DNA from: a virus
Strand: one strand, 5' to 3'
Virus record (IMG/VR): IMGVR_UViG_3300046095_000185
Span: 1-54,077 of that record
Length of the DNA: 54,077 bases
Below, one piece after another: positions 16,093 to 25,038 of the stretch; the stretch's first letter is position 1, and each line of letters opens with the position of its first letter. The notes under the pieces were generated by a model. It made no database searches. It worked only from the letters and a program-made list of their open reading frames with translations, and was not told the origin of the DNA. Position numbers and translations under genes: made by a program.

Positions 16093-18300
16093 TTATTGAT
16101 AAAGTAATTCATTGCCTACGCCCGTATTAAAATCCAGCGTTTCGCCATCGGCCCACAATAGGTAATTACCAGTTGGCGGACTATCGCCATCACCGGCCTC
16201 CGTATAATTCGTGAAATTGACTTTTATTAATTCAACCTCGCAATCTGCTGGCTTTGAGGCGTTGTAATTTTTAATCGCATTCAACCGAAACAATACACCA
16301 TCCAGGTATATATATTTCGAGAAGTCCAATTCTAGTATATCCTTCGGTGTTAAATAGAAACTGCCCTCAAACAGTCTACTGTCTTTGTTGGTTATCTCGG
16401 CCATGTAGCCAGACCAGTAAACATTAAACTGGTTGTTGCTGAGGTTGCCAGTAGTTAGAACAAAAAACAATTCCCTGGTTGCGCCGAAATTAATATCATC
16501 GGTTGGCGCATCTGGATCATTGAAGTGTCCTGCATAACCATAACGAGTAAGTGTGTTTAAAACGGTTGCGCCATTTTTAATATCCCATAGTGCGACCCCG
16601 GTTATTTTCTTTGTTTGCAGAATGCGGATATTGCTATCGGTATTTTCTTCTACAACCGTTGGGGGATTACCGGTTTGCTTGAATATTGTGGAGTAAACTT
16701 TTTCTTCACCACCGTATCCTATCAATGGAGTTGCGCTGAATACGACCTCAAAAGATTTCTCTTGTTCGGTGAACTCAAACTCACTATCGTAGGTCTTGTC
16801 ACCATAACCTTCACTGTAGCGTTTCCGGTACAGGTCATTAAAGTAATCGCTGTCTGATTTAAATTTGAACTTATAAACCTTTGCATTTAGTTCTGACATC
16901 GGCTTTATTTTTAAAGCCTTATTCCGATTTAATTTATATGTCCAGTCTACCGAATTTTGATTATCGGTACTGTAATAATCAATGTAAGGCTTCAGGTATA
17001 TTAGGTTAGTATCAAAACGATCCTCATAAACATACAGGTTGAATATTTTCACGATGGCCAATAAGAAATCAATTTGCCGAATGTTCTTAGGAATGTTTTC
17101 GTTTAAAGTGACGGTGTCGCCTATTTGAATTGGGACGGCAACCGTTGCTCCACCTGCGGATGTCACATTAAAATCCGAAGTATCAAAATTTAGATTACTA
17201 ATTGAACTCGCAAACCCCTGCCCTATCCTAAACTCAATGGTATCTCCCGGAGCAATACTTATGTTAATGGTTGAAATTGGAGCCAGCACGAAAGGGCTTG
17301 TTGTAATAGCGTTTTCATGAACCGGCGTTAAGGATGCTTCTCCGTTTTTCCAAAGCATTACTGCTAGCTGATCAAAACCACCCCCGGACGTAAATGTTCC
17401 ATTGAAAGAATAATCAATTGTAACGTTCGTTGTTACTAGTCCGTTAAACGTGAACACTGTTTTATCCGGCCCAGCATTTGGAGTAAATCCTGATCCTATT
17501 GTTGTATTAAACCTTACGAGCGTTCCCCCTACATTGGAGAAGATCGGAAGCGCCGGCGGGGTGCCATAGTAAGTAGCGACACTATGAGCGGAAAATAAAT
17601 CGGTTAATGAAATCGTCATCACCTTCTTATTCGATGGTACCGCTAATTTCTTAAACCTCGTACTGTCAATCAGATCAGAGTTCCACCGAAAACCAGCAGC
17701 GGTAAACATCTTATCAATGTACTCACGTGCATAAAGAGCCGGGCGAAAAGTTTTTATATCCCAATCATGTTTATTAGTGCTATAAGTTCCGTAGTCTATC
17801 AGCGGGTAATATACACCACTGCCACCGGGGTTGTCCCAGCTTGCTACAATATTGCTATCATTGTAGATATGATCATATGCGCTAAAGTCCAGGTCTTCAA
17901 GCAGGCCGCCACTCAGCGCCACATTAAGCCCTGTTAACTTACCAGATATTGAAACCTCGTAATCCATCCGACCGTTAATGATATTGATCTGTAGCAGCCT
18001 GAGAACCCCCTTGAATGTCTGCATCTGATCCTGAAAGATTATGCAGTCGGCGGATTTAGCCGCATTGAAATTATAGCCTACGTTGTCTGAGGCTGCATTA
18101 AATTCATTGGCTTGTCCTATCTGAAATATATGTCCGAAATAATGGTTGTTTCGGCTGGTGCCCGGCATGACAATGGTCCTGCTCCATGTAGTTGAACGAG
18201 CAGAGAAATCCTTTATATCGTCAATGGCAAAGTTTAATAACGCCGAAATGTCGGTAGTTAAATCAAGCCTGAAATCTTCTAAATATAATTCGGTGTTCAT
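16093..18300 (-). CDS. Large tail protein (baseplate/hub candidate)
   Basis: 735 residues, beta-rich, with an N-terminal section (LYLEDFRLDLTTDISALLNF) followed by a section typical of tail-tip proteins in Bacteroidota phages (STTWSRTIVMPGTSRNN). Several Ile/Tyr/Asn-rich beta domains and no signal peptide are seen. It sits upstream of the tape measure and chaperone genes, downstream of another large tail protein, and its ATG overlaps the stop of the small gene at 18300-18467 (TAATG). The exact position in the tail is unknown. Confidence 0.6.
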   Translation of the reverse strand: MNTELYLEDFRLDLTTDISALLNFAIDDIKDFSARSTTWSRTIVMPGTSRNNHYFGHIFQIGQANEFNAASDNVGYNFNAAKSADCIIFQDQMQTFKGVLRLLQINIINGRMDYEVSISGKLTGLNVALSGGLLEDLDFSAYDHIYNDSNIVASWDNPGGSGVYYPLIDYGTYSTNKHDWDIKTFRPALYAREYIDKMFTAAGFRWNSDLIDSTRFKKLAVPSNKKVMTISLTDLFSAHSVATYYGTPPALPIFSNVGGTLVRFNTTIGSGFTPNAGPDKTVFTFNGLVTTNVTIDYSFNGTFTSGGGFDQLAVMLWKNGEASLTPVHENAITTSPFVLAPISTINISIAPGDTIEFRIGQGFASSISNLNFDTSDFNVTSAGGATVAVPIQIGDTVTLNENIPKNIRQIDFLLAIVKIFNLYVYEDRFDTNLIYLKPYIDYYSTDNQNSVDWTYKLNRNKALKIKPMSELNAKVYKFKFKSDSDYFNDLYRKRYSEGYGDKTYDSEFEFTEQEKSFEVVFSATPLIGYGGEEKVYSTIFKQTGNPPTVVEENTDSNIRILQTKKITGVALWDIKNGATVLNTLTRYGYAGHFNDPDAPTDDINFGATRELFFVLTTGNLSNNQFNVYWSGYMAEITNKDSRLFEGSFYLTPKDILELDFSKYIYLDGVLFRLNAIKNYNASKPADCEVELIKVNFTNYTEAGDGDSPPTGNYLLWADGETLDFNTGVGNELLYQ

Positions 18301-18467
18301 TAATTAGTATTCTTAATAAGTTCTGCAGCTTTCTCAAATACTTCTCTGCCATCAAAAGAATTATGAACCCAAACCCCATCTTTTAAAATTGGGTTGCAAT
18401 GACAAGTCGGTAAAGAATCGTGATCCTTTATATCATTCGTCGGTATAACATGTAGAGGTTTATTCAT
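18300..18467 (-). CDS. Small conserved protein with CxC and HNSFDGRE motifs
   Basis: A 55-residue frame from ATG 18467 to TAA 18300, filling the only gap between two tail genes. It begins MNKPLHVIPTNDIKDH, then has a Cys-His-Cys cluster (PTCHCNP) and VWVHNSFDGREVFEKA. This combination (HVIP-D-x-H, Cys pair, VHNSFDGRE) is familiar to me from very small proteins in other Bacteroidota phages. Its stop overlaps the downstream start (TAATG) and its start overlaps the upstream gene by 4 bases. The function is unknown. Confidence 0.8.
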   Translation of the reverse strand: MNKPLHVIPTNDIKDHDSLPTCHCNPILKDGVWVHNSFDGREVFEKAAELIKNTN

Positions 18468-19672
18468 CGGAACTGTGCATTAAAAATATCTCCAAATTCA
18501 ATATTCAGCGTCAGGTTGGTAAGATCGTCGTTAATTGTTTTTTTGAATTCATAATCACTACTCGTAACGACAATGGGTATAAAATAATCGCCCATCTGCA
18601 TGTAGATCATTGGCGATAATACCAGATCACCCAGCCACACGTATTCAGCATCAGTGAGTATATCAGTATTCAGCACCATCTTCTCCTTATACTGACTGGC
18701 GTATATGCTTCTGGTTTCGTTGTAAACCTTATTTGAATTATGGTAGGAAATGTTACCGCTTGAATCCATCGTATAAGGCAACTTTCCAAATTCACTTTTC
18801 TCGATATTGATAGTCTTCCTGCTGACCTTCGTGAAGTCCCTACTTTCGAAACCACCAAACCGGTTAAGGAAATGAAGGGTGAACACTTCAAACTTCGGCT
18901 CACATACCAGATTGAACCGGTAAATGCTATCGTCTGTTATGTTGGTGGTGCTGAACTCAACTGTGTAGTACGTAATGAATGAGGATATGAAACCAGGGGA
19001 AGCGGCGTTGATGGCTGCCGGTGATACATTGAACAGCTGCTGCTCATTGAAACTGGCGGCTGTTGGAGTGAATGGCTGTGTGGTAGTTGCAACCAGACCG
19101 CCGCCGTTATAACTTTTGATAACCAGATTAATTGTAGTGTCATCGGTGGCAAGAAAAGGAATGAAGCTAAATGTGGCCGATCGATAAACGGAAGTGGTAG
19201 CCGGTCTTACCGACATTACCTTATCGAGATAATTAATTAAGGAGGTATTTTGCCCAAGTAGTCTTCCGTTATAGTGGTTGAAATAAGTTCTTTGCGCATC
19301 AGTGAGGACATTGGTATACGTTGTGAAGCCGTATTCCTCGCCGAACTGCATCTGTGCCGTAATATAAAATTCGATATTCCCCAGCTTCTGCGCTCTCAGT
19401 TGAGAGGCAGCCGGGTTAAATTGGGTGTTCGATAAATAATTTCTTACAATACTGCCGACATTAAATATCCCAACTTTACTGTCCGGATGCGGTACGGCCT
19501 TTAGCCGGGCGACCAATGTAACGCCGCCCAAGATCATATATACATCGCATACATATTTATAGTCAGGGTATGTAACGGGGTCGCTCGCCTTTACCGAATC
19601 GAGAACCGTAAAGATTATATCCCCGTGCGCACTATAGTAGGTGCCTGGATTGTAAGCCAGTGTCATTGCCAT
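18464..19672 (-). CDS. Tail-associated protein
   Basis: 402 residues, beta-rich with many Tyr, Thr and Asn, starting MAMTLAYNPGTYYSAHGDIIFTV. Composition and place in the tail cluster suggest a distal tail or baseplate component, in analogy with Dit-like proteins. No motif allows a firmer call. The 3' end overlaps the small gene at 18300-18467 by 4 bases. About 36 bases separate it from the upstream gp10-like gene. Confidence 0.5.
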   Translation of the reverse strand: MAMTLAYNPGTYYSAHGDIIFTVLDSVKASDPVTYPDYKYVCDVYMILGGVTLVARLKAVPHPDSKVGIFNVGSIVRNYLSNTQFNPAASQLRAQKLGNIEFYITAQMQFGEEYGFTTYTNVLTDAQRTYFNHYNGRLLGQNTSLINYLDKVMSVRPATTSVYRSATFSFIPFLATDDTTINLVIKSYNGGGLVATTTQPFTPTAASFNEQQLFNVSPAAINAASPGFISSFITYYTVEFSTTNITDDSIYRFNLVCEPKFEVFTLHFLNRFGGFESRDFTKVSRKTINIEKSEFGKLPYTMDSSGNISYHNSNKVYNETRSIYASQYKEKMVLNTDILTDAEYVWLGDLVLSPMIYMQMGDYFIPIVVTSSDYEFKKTINDDLTNLTLNIEFGDIFNAQFR

Positions 19673-19708
19673 GCCAATAAATAGAAAAAGGCATGGTTTG
19701 TTTTTGAC

Positions 19709-20326
19709 CTATTTATCGGTTATCCCATCGATCACATCGATCTTTAGTGCGGCGCCCAGGCGGTCGATGACTTTGCTTTTTGTCGTTGCTACGGCCTTAT
19801 CGAGGAAGCCGGTAGGCTTTAAGCCGTACATCTTAATAGCCCTTGCGGTTGCGTAGGTGCTGTCGTACTGCGCTATTGACTTGCGCTTTACTTCATGTTT
19901 GCCGTACCCTTTATATTTCTTTACGGTCCGGGTAGTCCTCTTTGCTCGCTTGATCCATTTATTAATAGCGTTATACATTTTATCGGACACGATCTCGTTC
20001 TTGAAGCTGTAGCCTGCCGTGCTGCGGCCGCTTCTCGTGCCCTTCACGCCTTTGTTATGGAAGGCCCCGTAGAAGTTCATCAGCACATCAATGCGAACCG
20101 TACTTCCGTTCTGAGTGGGTTCGTCGGCAATAAGCGATTCGGATAGCTTGCCGGTATTGGTAATATTTGCCCGATTCAAATTGTCCTGGCAATCTTCAAT
20201 GAGTTCGCCAGCCAATAGAAAAAGTTCGGTCAGGGTGTTGCGGGGAGCGAATCCTTCCTTGCTCGATCCGATGGTATCGAGGAATCCTTCGGCGAGGGCC
20301 TTTGCTTGGGACTTGGAGATTGACAT
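19709..20326 (-). CDS. HK97 gp10-like tail completion protein
   Basis: 205 residues, very basic in the C-terminal half (KRAKRTTRTVKKYKGYGKHEVKRKS). The pattern YGAFHNKGVKGTRSG followed by a C-terminal TGFLDKAV matches that of gp10-like head-tail or minor tail proteins, where H-x-G and FL-KA motifs are common. It is the first gene after the terminator at 20344-20367. The assignment is moderate; a scaffold or connector role is an alternative. Confidence 0.55.
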   Translation of the reverse strand: MSISKSQAKALAEGFLDTIGSSKEGFAPRNTLTELFLLAGELIEDCQDNLNRANITNTGKLSESLIADEPTQNGSTVRIDVLMNFYGAFHNKGVKGTRSGRSTAGYSFKNEIVSDKMYNAINKWIKRAKRTTRTVKKYKGYGKHEVKRKSIAQYDSTYATARAIKMYGLKPTGFLDKAVATTKSKVIDRLGAALKIDVIDGITDK

Positions 20327-20343
20327 AATTTAAAGTTACCAAA

Positions 20344-20367
20344 AAAGGGACGCACTTGCATCCCTTT
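20344..20367 (-). terminator. Terminator between the packaging/sugar block and the tail block
   Basis: Leftward strand: AAAGGGATGC / GCGTCCCTTT stem with a 4-base AAGT loop and one mismatch, followed by TTTTTT. It overlaps the stop of the 39-codon frame at 20366-20485. Only 17 bases separate it from the next ATG (20326), so either termination is partial or that gene is translated from read-through or processed RNA. Confidence 0.85.
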
Positions 20368-20485
20368 AATTTAGCTGTCTGAAGTTCAGTTGCCTGTCAT
20401 TGCCCCCAATGATTTCGAATATTCGATCCTTGGAGGTATATGTAAGCAACCCATTGACTGAAACAGCCATGGTAGAACTTAACAT
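20366..20485 (-). CDS. Possible 39-residue small protein
   Basis: An in-frame ATG at 20485 opens a frame to TAA at 20366 in the gap after the HNH endonuclease, ending inside a terminator stem as real genes often do. The product begins MLSSTMAVSVNGLLTYTSKD; Met6 is another possible start. It matches nothing I recognise. It may be a real small gene or the remnant of one cut short by the endonuclease insertion. Confidence 0.4.
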   Translation of the reverse strand: MLSSTMAVSVNGLLTYTSKDRIFEIIGGNDRQLNFRQLN

Positions 20486-20508
20486 AGGTGGGCAAGATAC
20501 GACCGGTT

Positions 20509-20997
20509 TTAATAATGCGCAAATTCCCCATGTAGTTTACTGGCTGCCGCTTTGTATGCCTCGTGGGCAAGTTCGGCGGTTTCATATGAGCCTAAATTTT
20601 TAGTTTTGCCATTCATTCTTATTGATGGCATCCACTTCCCTGTCTTTTTTCTATACGATACACCCTTATAGCCGCTTGTGTTATTTTTCTTTATCGGAAC
20701 ATTGTAATGATTCTGTGGCCTCGTTGCAAGTCGAAGGTTGTCAATATTGTTATTGTCTTTAATATTATCCCGGTGATCAATAAAGAACCCCTCTGGAATA
20801 TCTCCATTGTGCAACATCCATATTACCCTATGCTCTAAATAGTACTTCATGTCGATTCTCACATTCCGATATCCACCATGATGCAATGACCCAGCACGAG
20901 AACCGGCTTTTGTTTGATTTTTAACTTTGGGATTCTTCCAAAATATCATACCGTCCCGGTATTCAAATATTTCATTCAAATATTCTTTAGTGACCAT
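20509..20997 (-). CDS. HNH homing endonuclease with AP2 DNA-binding domain (1)
   Basis: 162 residues. The HNH core lies at about 50-95: YLEHRVIWML, FIDHRDNIKDNN, NLRLAT, with the catalytic His in DH and Asn in NLRLAT. An AP2-like domain follows at about 108-155 (GYKGVSYRKKTGKW, LGSYETAELAHEAYKAA). It is close to the second HNH-AP2 gene at 27316-27798 along its whole length. It sits 27 bases after the large terminase gene. Freestanding elements of this type home into genes next door. Confidence 0.92.
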   Translation of the reverse strand: MVTKEYLNEIFEYRDGMIFWKNPKVKNQTKAGSRAGSLHHGGYRNVRIDMKYYLEHRVIWMLHNGDIPEGFFIDHRDNIKDNNNIDNLRLATRPQNHYNVPIKKNNTSGYKGVSYRKKTGKWMPSIRMNGKTKNLGSYETAELAHEAYKAAASKLHGEFAHY

Positions 20998-21024
20998 AAT
21001 GTAACATACATTTTTATAACGTTA

Positions 21025-22230
21025 TTACCAAACCGAAATGTTACCAGACGTTGCGGCATTTCTATGTATTCGTACAGCCAGCGCTAATGAACATACGCAA
21101 TCATCATGAAGCCCGTAAGGGGCTGTGTATTTTACACCATGTGCAGAATATTCGTACTCAAAAGAATCGAGCTCATCTTTCATTACACCTTCAAGAACGG
21201 TCACCTCTCTATTCTGAATAGCATATGCAAGACCTTCTATTAATTGTTGTTTGCTTCGTTGCGTAAAAACAAACATTTCGGTTTCTCGAACCCGCGCAAT
21301 GCTTTCCGCTATAGGATCACCCGCTCCGGTTGAATCAATGCAAAGGGGGCCAGGCGGCAAAGAGAGAATTGTTTTAGTTATAGATTCCCAGTCCCTTTGA
21401 AATCTATCAAAATAGGATACGCGCCCAAATTTATCGAGGCCGGTTATTACGGTCCAGTCACCGGTTACCGGGTTCTTTCCTTTTGCTAAATCAATTCCGA
21501 AGCAAACAGATGGCTCCGCGCTCATGCCGTACACCGCACGGCTTATATGCGTTATTCCTATTGGATTTGATCCGTCCTCACTAGCCTCCGCTAAGTAGAG
21601 CTCTTTAAATACCGCCTCCGGCAAATCCCTTTTTGCTTCTTCAATTTCTTCCAGCTTAAGTATCCCCGCCTTAACAGCATCGTAAGCTGTGATCTTCTTA
21701 TAAAAATAGTTTGATTCACCGGCCTTTGCCCGCATCGCCATCTTGTAAAAGAAATTCTTGCGGCCCCTGACGTTACCGATCAGTTTGCACTTTCCGTTAG
21801 TGGCAGTCAGCGTAGACCGAATGGCAATCCATGACGCCTCTCGCATACGACTAGCCTCATCAAGCACTGCCGCATAGCAATCATTTCCGTATAGACTATC
21901 AGGGGTATCGCCGCTTTTAAATTCAATTATAGATCCATGTGCGAGCGTAAGCGTGAGCCGGGTTTCGTTTACCTTGAAAAACTCCCTATCGCTTATCTGC
22001 GCCCGCATTCTATCAAATGCAATTTTGGATTGCATATATATTGGAGCTACCCAAAAAACAGATTTATTTGGCCCGCACTTTAACGCTTGCTCTAAAAGCC
22101 AAACGATCATGCAGGCCGTTTTGCCCGCCTTCGTACTTGCTTCTATGCACGCAAAGCGTTGCTCACAGTCCATGATCTCGACTTGGTAGTCGGTCATTTT
22201 AGGGCGGGTATAGTTTATTTTAACCGCCAT
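21025..22230 (-). CDS. terL: Terminase large subunit
   Basis: About 401 residues; the ATG at 22230 is preferred (a GTG at 22233 is one codon earlier). ATPase part: Walker A-like EASTKAGKTA near 30-40, Walker B YAAVLDEASRM near 120, coupling motif SGDTPDSLYG. The C-terminal RNase H-like nuclease has acidic residues in CFGIDLAKGK, LCIDSTGAGDP and LHDDCVCSLALA. It cuts and packages DNA into the prohead. Its ATG overlaps the stop of the upstream acyltransferase (TGATG), so it is translationally tied to the sugar cassette. Confidence 0.92.
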   Translation of the reverse strand: MAVKINYTRPKMTDYQVEIMDCEQRFACIEASTKAGKTACMIVWLLEQALKCGPNKSVFWVAPIYMQSKIAFDRMRAQISDREFFKVNETRLTLTLAHGSIIEFKSGDTPDSLYGNDCYAAVLDEASRMREASWIAIRSTLTATNGKCKLIGNVRGRKNFFYKMAMRAKAGESNYFYKKITAYDAVKAGILKLEEIEEAKRDLPEAVFKELYLAEASEDGSNPIGITHISRAVYGMSAEPSVCFGIDLAKGKNPVTGDWTVITGLDKFGRVSYFDRFQRDWESITKTILSLPPGPLCIDSTGAGDPIAESIARVRETEMFVFTQRSKQQLIEGLAYAIQNREVTVLEGVMKDELDSFEYEYSAHGVKYTAPYGLHDDCVCSLALAVRIHRNAATSGNISVW

Positions 22231-22799
22231 CACCCAATCTTTTTAACCGGGTTCCCAACATACACCCCCGGCTCTGTTATATCTTTAACCACTACTCCGC
22301 CTGCGCCAATGGTCACATCCGAGCAGATGGTTATCTTATCCCGTATAACCGCATTGCTGCCGATGTAGCACATATCACCGATGATCACATTGCCCGAGAT
22401 GTTAGCGCCGGGAGAGATCGTTACAAAGTCACCTATAATGCAATCGTGCCCGATGGTACAGTTGAGGTTGATCAGGCAGTGAACACCGAGCCTGACATTA
22501 ACGGTCAGTATTGAGCCGGGGCAGATGATGGCGCCTGCGCCGATGCTGTTATTGTGACTATAGCACATGCCTACATCGAACTGGCAAAAGTAAATGTGTT
22601 TGAATTGTTCGGCAACCTTTTGCCTTATCGATACATCGCCTATAGCAATAACAGCCCCGATTCCCGGAATAATTCCTTTGCACTCGTTTTCATACATCCT
22701 GTAAGGTACGCGGGCGTTATCAGCGTATGCGGCCACTTCGCGAGCGAACCCGCCTTTGCCAATGATCTGTAGTTTTATAGCTTGAAACTCTATTGCCAT
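22230..22799 (-). CDS. NeuD/PglD-type sugar O- or N-acyltransferase
   Basis: 189 residues from ATG 22799 (MAIEFQAIKLQIIGKGGF). The N-terminal Rossmann-like part has IIGKGGFAREVA, typical of NeuD/PglD proteins. The C-terminal two thirds form a left-handed beta-helix with hexapeptide repeats (IGAGAIICPGSIL, IGHDCIIGDF, IGSNAVIRD, IGAGGVVVKD) and a likely catalytic His in GHDCIIGD. The family acylates amino sugars or sialic acid on a nucleotide or glycan. It overlaps the aminotransferase gene by 10 bases, suggesting the pair acts in sequence: amination then acylation. Confidence 0.85.
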   Translation of the reverse strand: MAIEFQAIKLQIIGKGGFAREVAAYADNARVPYRMYENECKGIIPGIGAVIAIGDVSIRQKVAEQFKHIYFCQFDVGMCYSHNNSIGAGAIICPGSILTVNVRLGVHCLINLNCTIGHDCIIGDFVTISPGANISGNVIIGDMCYIGSNAVIRDKITICSDVTIGAGGVVVKDITEPGVYVGNPVKKIG

Positions 22800-23497
22800 A
22801 GTTTGAATTTTGAAAGATCCGGGTACGGCAAACACAGGTCATCGTTATGCCTCGGCGTTCCATCCTGGTTGTAGAACTGTATCATCATTTGCAATCCACG
22901 GGCGGCTATCTCCGGCATTAAATACATGTTCCAGCCGACCACGGGATTGTCGTCAAAGTTATCATCATGGTACGAGCATTCCGAACGTCCGCTGAACCGG
23001 GCTTTCTTAAACCACTTGTACGCCTGTTCGTCGTCCGTAAGGATCGCGCCCCCTTTGCCCAGTTTCAAATGTTTGTAAGGGCCAGTGAATGAAATGCACA
23101 TGTGCGTAGCTGGCTGATACATGTTGCAAGTAAACCGCAAGGCCGAATCCAAAACTTTTGTAGGGCTTAATTGATAGGAGCCTGTTATTGTTCCTTTAGG
23201 ATTATCTATGCCCTGAAGTGCATTATAGAAATCATTATCCATAAACCCAACTATGCCGCCTGCATGTATTATTTCACATGCAACGGAAGGGTATGTATGT
23301 TTAGGAATTATAATCTCTGGCTTACAGACTAACCCCTCTGTGGTATCGTGCTTATGATAATCCTGTACCTGCAATTCATAATACAACGCCAGGAACAACG
23401 CATTGCTGCAGTTGTCAACACAGACGCAATAAGCGCTACCGGTATATTCGCATAGTGCTTTTTCGAACTCAGCGGTTATCGTGTGTGGGTTCATCAT
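22790..23497 (-). CDS. DegT/DnrJ/EryC1-type sugar aminotransferase, short form
   Basis: 235 residues against about 370 for typical members. It keeps the N-terminal region (FEKALCEYTGSAYCVCVDNCSNALFLAL, PKHTYPSVACEIIHAGG) and a segment CISFTGPYKHLKLGKGGAILTDDE. In the latter, a Lys near the end of the loop corresponds to the PLP-binding Lys of the family's SF-x-K-x-L-GGA motif. The C-terminal half of the fold is strongly shortened. It likely transfers an amino group to a nucleotide-linked keto-sugar, but the small size leaves the activity uncertain. Confidence 0.75.
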   Translation of the reverse strand: MMNPHTITAEFEKALCEYTGSAYCVCVDNCSNALFLALYYELQVQDYHKHDTTEGLVCKPEIIIPKHTYPSVACEIIHAGGIVGFMDNDFYNALQGIDNPKGTITGSYQLSPTKVLDSALRFTCNMYQPATHMCISFTGPYKHLKLGKGGAILTDDEQAYKWFKKARFSGRSECSYHDDNFDDNPVVGWNMYLMPEIAARGLQMMIQFYNQDGTPRHNDDLCLPYPDLSKFKLWQ

Positions 23498-23527
23498 TGG
23501 GCTTTACAGGATAATGTTGTGCTATTC

Positions 23528-24184
23528 TCATTTGAGTTCTTTTAAAATGTCTTGCGACGTAAGGCCATTGAAGTGAAGGATGGCCGGTATCCTATTCGTG
23601 ATCTTGTTCTTTAACACAGAGCCGGGAATATCTTTATCCATACAAACGACTACGCAAAACTCACTCGGATCAGCAAACGCCATCGTCTGGAATATCTCAC
23701 ACTTGGTATCCAGCTTAATCGGAAAGCCATCTTTCTCCGCTGCCAGGTAAGCTATCATCTGCTCATGCTGACCATTCGCATCGTTCGGCAACTTATCCAA
23801 TCCGTACCGCTCAAAGAACTCGATGATCAGTTTTAGCGGGCCGCCATAGCCGCCACCGTTTAAATACTTCCACTTTGATTTGGTCGGCTTGTACTGTTTA
23901 GCTAACTCTGTTTGAGGATAACAGGCTTTTTCTGTGCTGTACAGGATGTGATCAGTCGGTACATCGAACCGGCGTTGACAGAATGTATCGGCCCCATCCG
24001 TGTAAGCAAATAGTTCATGGCCGGTCACTGCTCGTTTATAACAGGCCAGCATATCACGCAGTACCTGGCCGTTGCCAGTGAAAGGGGCGCTATTGATGGC
24101 AAGCTCGTACCCATGGCGCTCGAATGAATCTACAGTTTGTTTGGTCCGTTCGTTGGGGGAATAGATGTTGGTGATGATGATCAT
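23528..24184 (-). CDS. PLOD/GT25-like glycosyltransferase
   Basis: 218 residues. The motifs FAYTDGADTF (metal-binding DxD-type), YSTEKACYP, LNGGGYGGPL and a C-terminal HFNGLT resemble the glycosyltransferase domain of the procollagen galactosyltransferase/PLOD family and related phage or viral enzymes. It probably adds a hexose to a protein or glycan. The start overlaps the upstream homing endonuclease stop by ATGA, and 30 bases separate it from the aminotransferase gene. Confidence 0.75.
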   Translation of the reverse strand: MIIITNIYSPNERTKQTVDSFERHGYELAINSAPFTGNGQVLRDMLACYKRAVTGHELFAYTDGADTFCQRRFDVPTDHILYSTEKACYPQTELAKQYKPTKSKWKYLNGGGYGGPLKLIIEFFERYGLDKLPNDANGQHEQMIAYLAAEKDGFPIKLDTKCEIFQTMAFADPSEFCVVVCMDKDIPGSVLKNKITNRIPAILHFNGLTSQDILKELK

Positions 24185-25038
24185 TGAAAATTTTTTATAT
24201 CCGAGTGCTTATACTGCCAAATAAAACCAAATGCTGATCCTCTCTTTCCACGGCATACGGCACTTACCAGCGTACCGTCTCTGGTTTTTTTGCCCATAGA
24301 ATGCATTGCATTTTTAATCGAATCCCATTCGCGAATAAATTCACCGTTTTTGGTAAATTGAATAATTGGCGCAAAGTTTCTATTCCTTATTGTTTCGAAC
24401 GGTTCTCCTTTAAATCTCCAGGCAAAACCTCCAGCCGTTTTGCACTCTGGCCTCCTGACACATATGCTTGAAATGTTACTAATCTCCAAACCAGTTCTTC
24501 TAGCTGCTTCAGAAATAGATGGATATTCAGCAATCACCTGTCCAGTTAATGAATATTGAACAACGGCTTTTTGCTTAGCCTTTAATAGCTTATCCATTAA
24601 TTCCTTTGGCCTCTTTCTCCCATACATAGGATTGTCTTTCCCGTGTAATCCTTTGCCGTAGTTTGGATTCTTGTCTCCTGATATACGGCCAACTGCCTTT
24701 GCTTTCATTATCTTGCGGGCTTCGTCCGTATGCTTATAACCCTTGCTCCCTTCACCCCCTTCGGTAAGATTCAATAATTCAACGCCGCAATCATGGTATT
24801 GCCTAATATAAAGCCTTTCATAATCGTTCATTACAGACTGTAATACATCGGCAGGCAATGTATGAATCATTTCGAAACTGTGGTTACCTACGCCATGCTT
24901 CTTTAATGAATTATACAACTTGCCACCAATCGATACCCTGTCCATACGCTTATAAGTCCCGAATCTTGCGCGACTGTCGAACGTCTGCCCGATATAGACC
25001 TTACCGGTTGGACTTGTTATTTTGTATATGCCTATCAT
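24181..25038 (-). CDS. GIY-YIG homing endonuclease (3)
   Basis: 285 residues from the ATG at 25038 (MIGIYKIT). Nuclease domain: GIYKITSPTGKVYIGQTFDSRARFGTY, with the catalytic Arg and a downstream Glu in YERLYIRQY. NUMOD3-like repeats (SGDKNPNYGKGLHGKDNPMYGRKRP) and two NUMOD1-like repeats (AVVQYSLTGQVIAEYPSISEAARRTGL and PIIQFTKNGEFIREWDSI...) follow. It fits exactly between two glycosyltransferase genes with ATGA overlaps on both sides, so insertion kept translational coupling intact. Confidence 0.92.
   Translation of the reverse strand: MIGIYKITSPTGKVYIGQTFDSRARFGTYKRMDRVSIGGKLYNSLKKHGVGNHSFEMIHTLPADVLQSVMNDYERLYIRQYHDCGVELLNLTEGGEGSKGYKHTDEARKIMKAKAVGRISGDKNPNYGKGLHGKDNPMYGRKRPKELMDKLLKAKQKAVVQYSLTGQVIAEYPSISEAARRTGLEISNISSICVRRPECKTAGGFAWRFKGEPFETIRNRNFAPIIQFTKNGEFIREWDSIKNAMHSMGKKTRDGTLVSAVCRGKRGSAFGFIWQYKHSDIKNFQ

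Noticed and set aside
20397-20585. 62-residue leftward frame in the gap after the HNH gene
   Set aside because: Overlaps the HNH gene in another frame, and the composition is not protein-like; the 39-codon frame ending in the terminator fits better.
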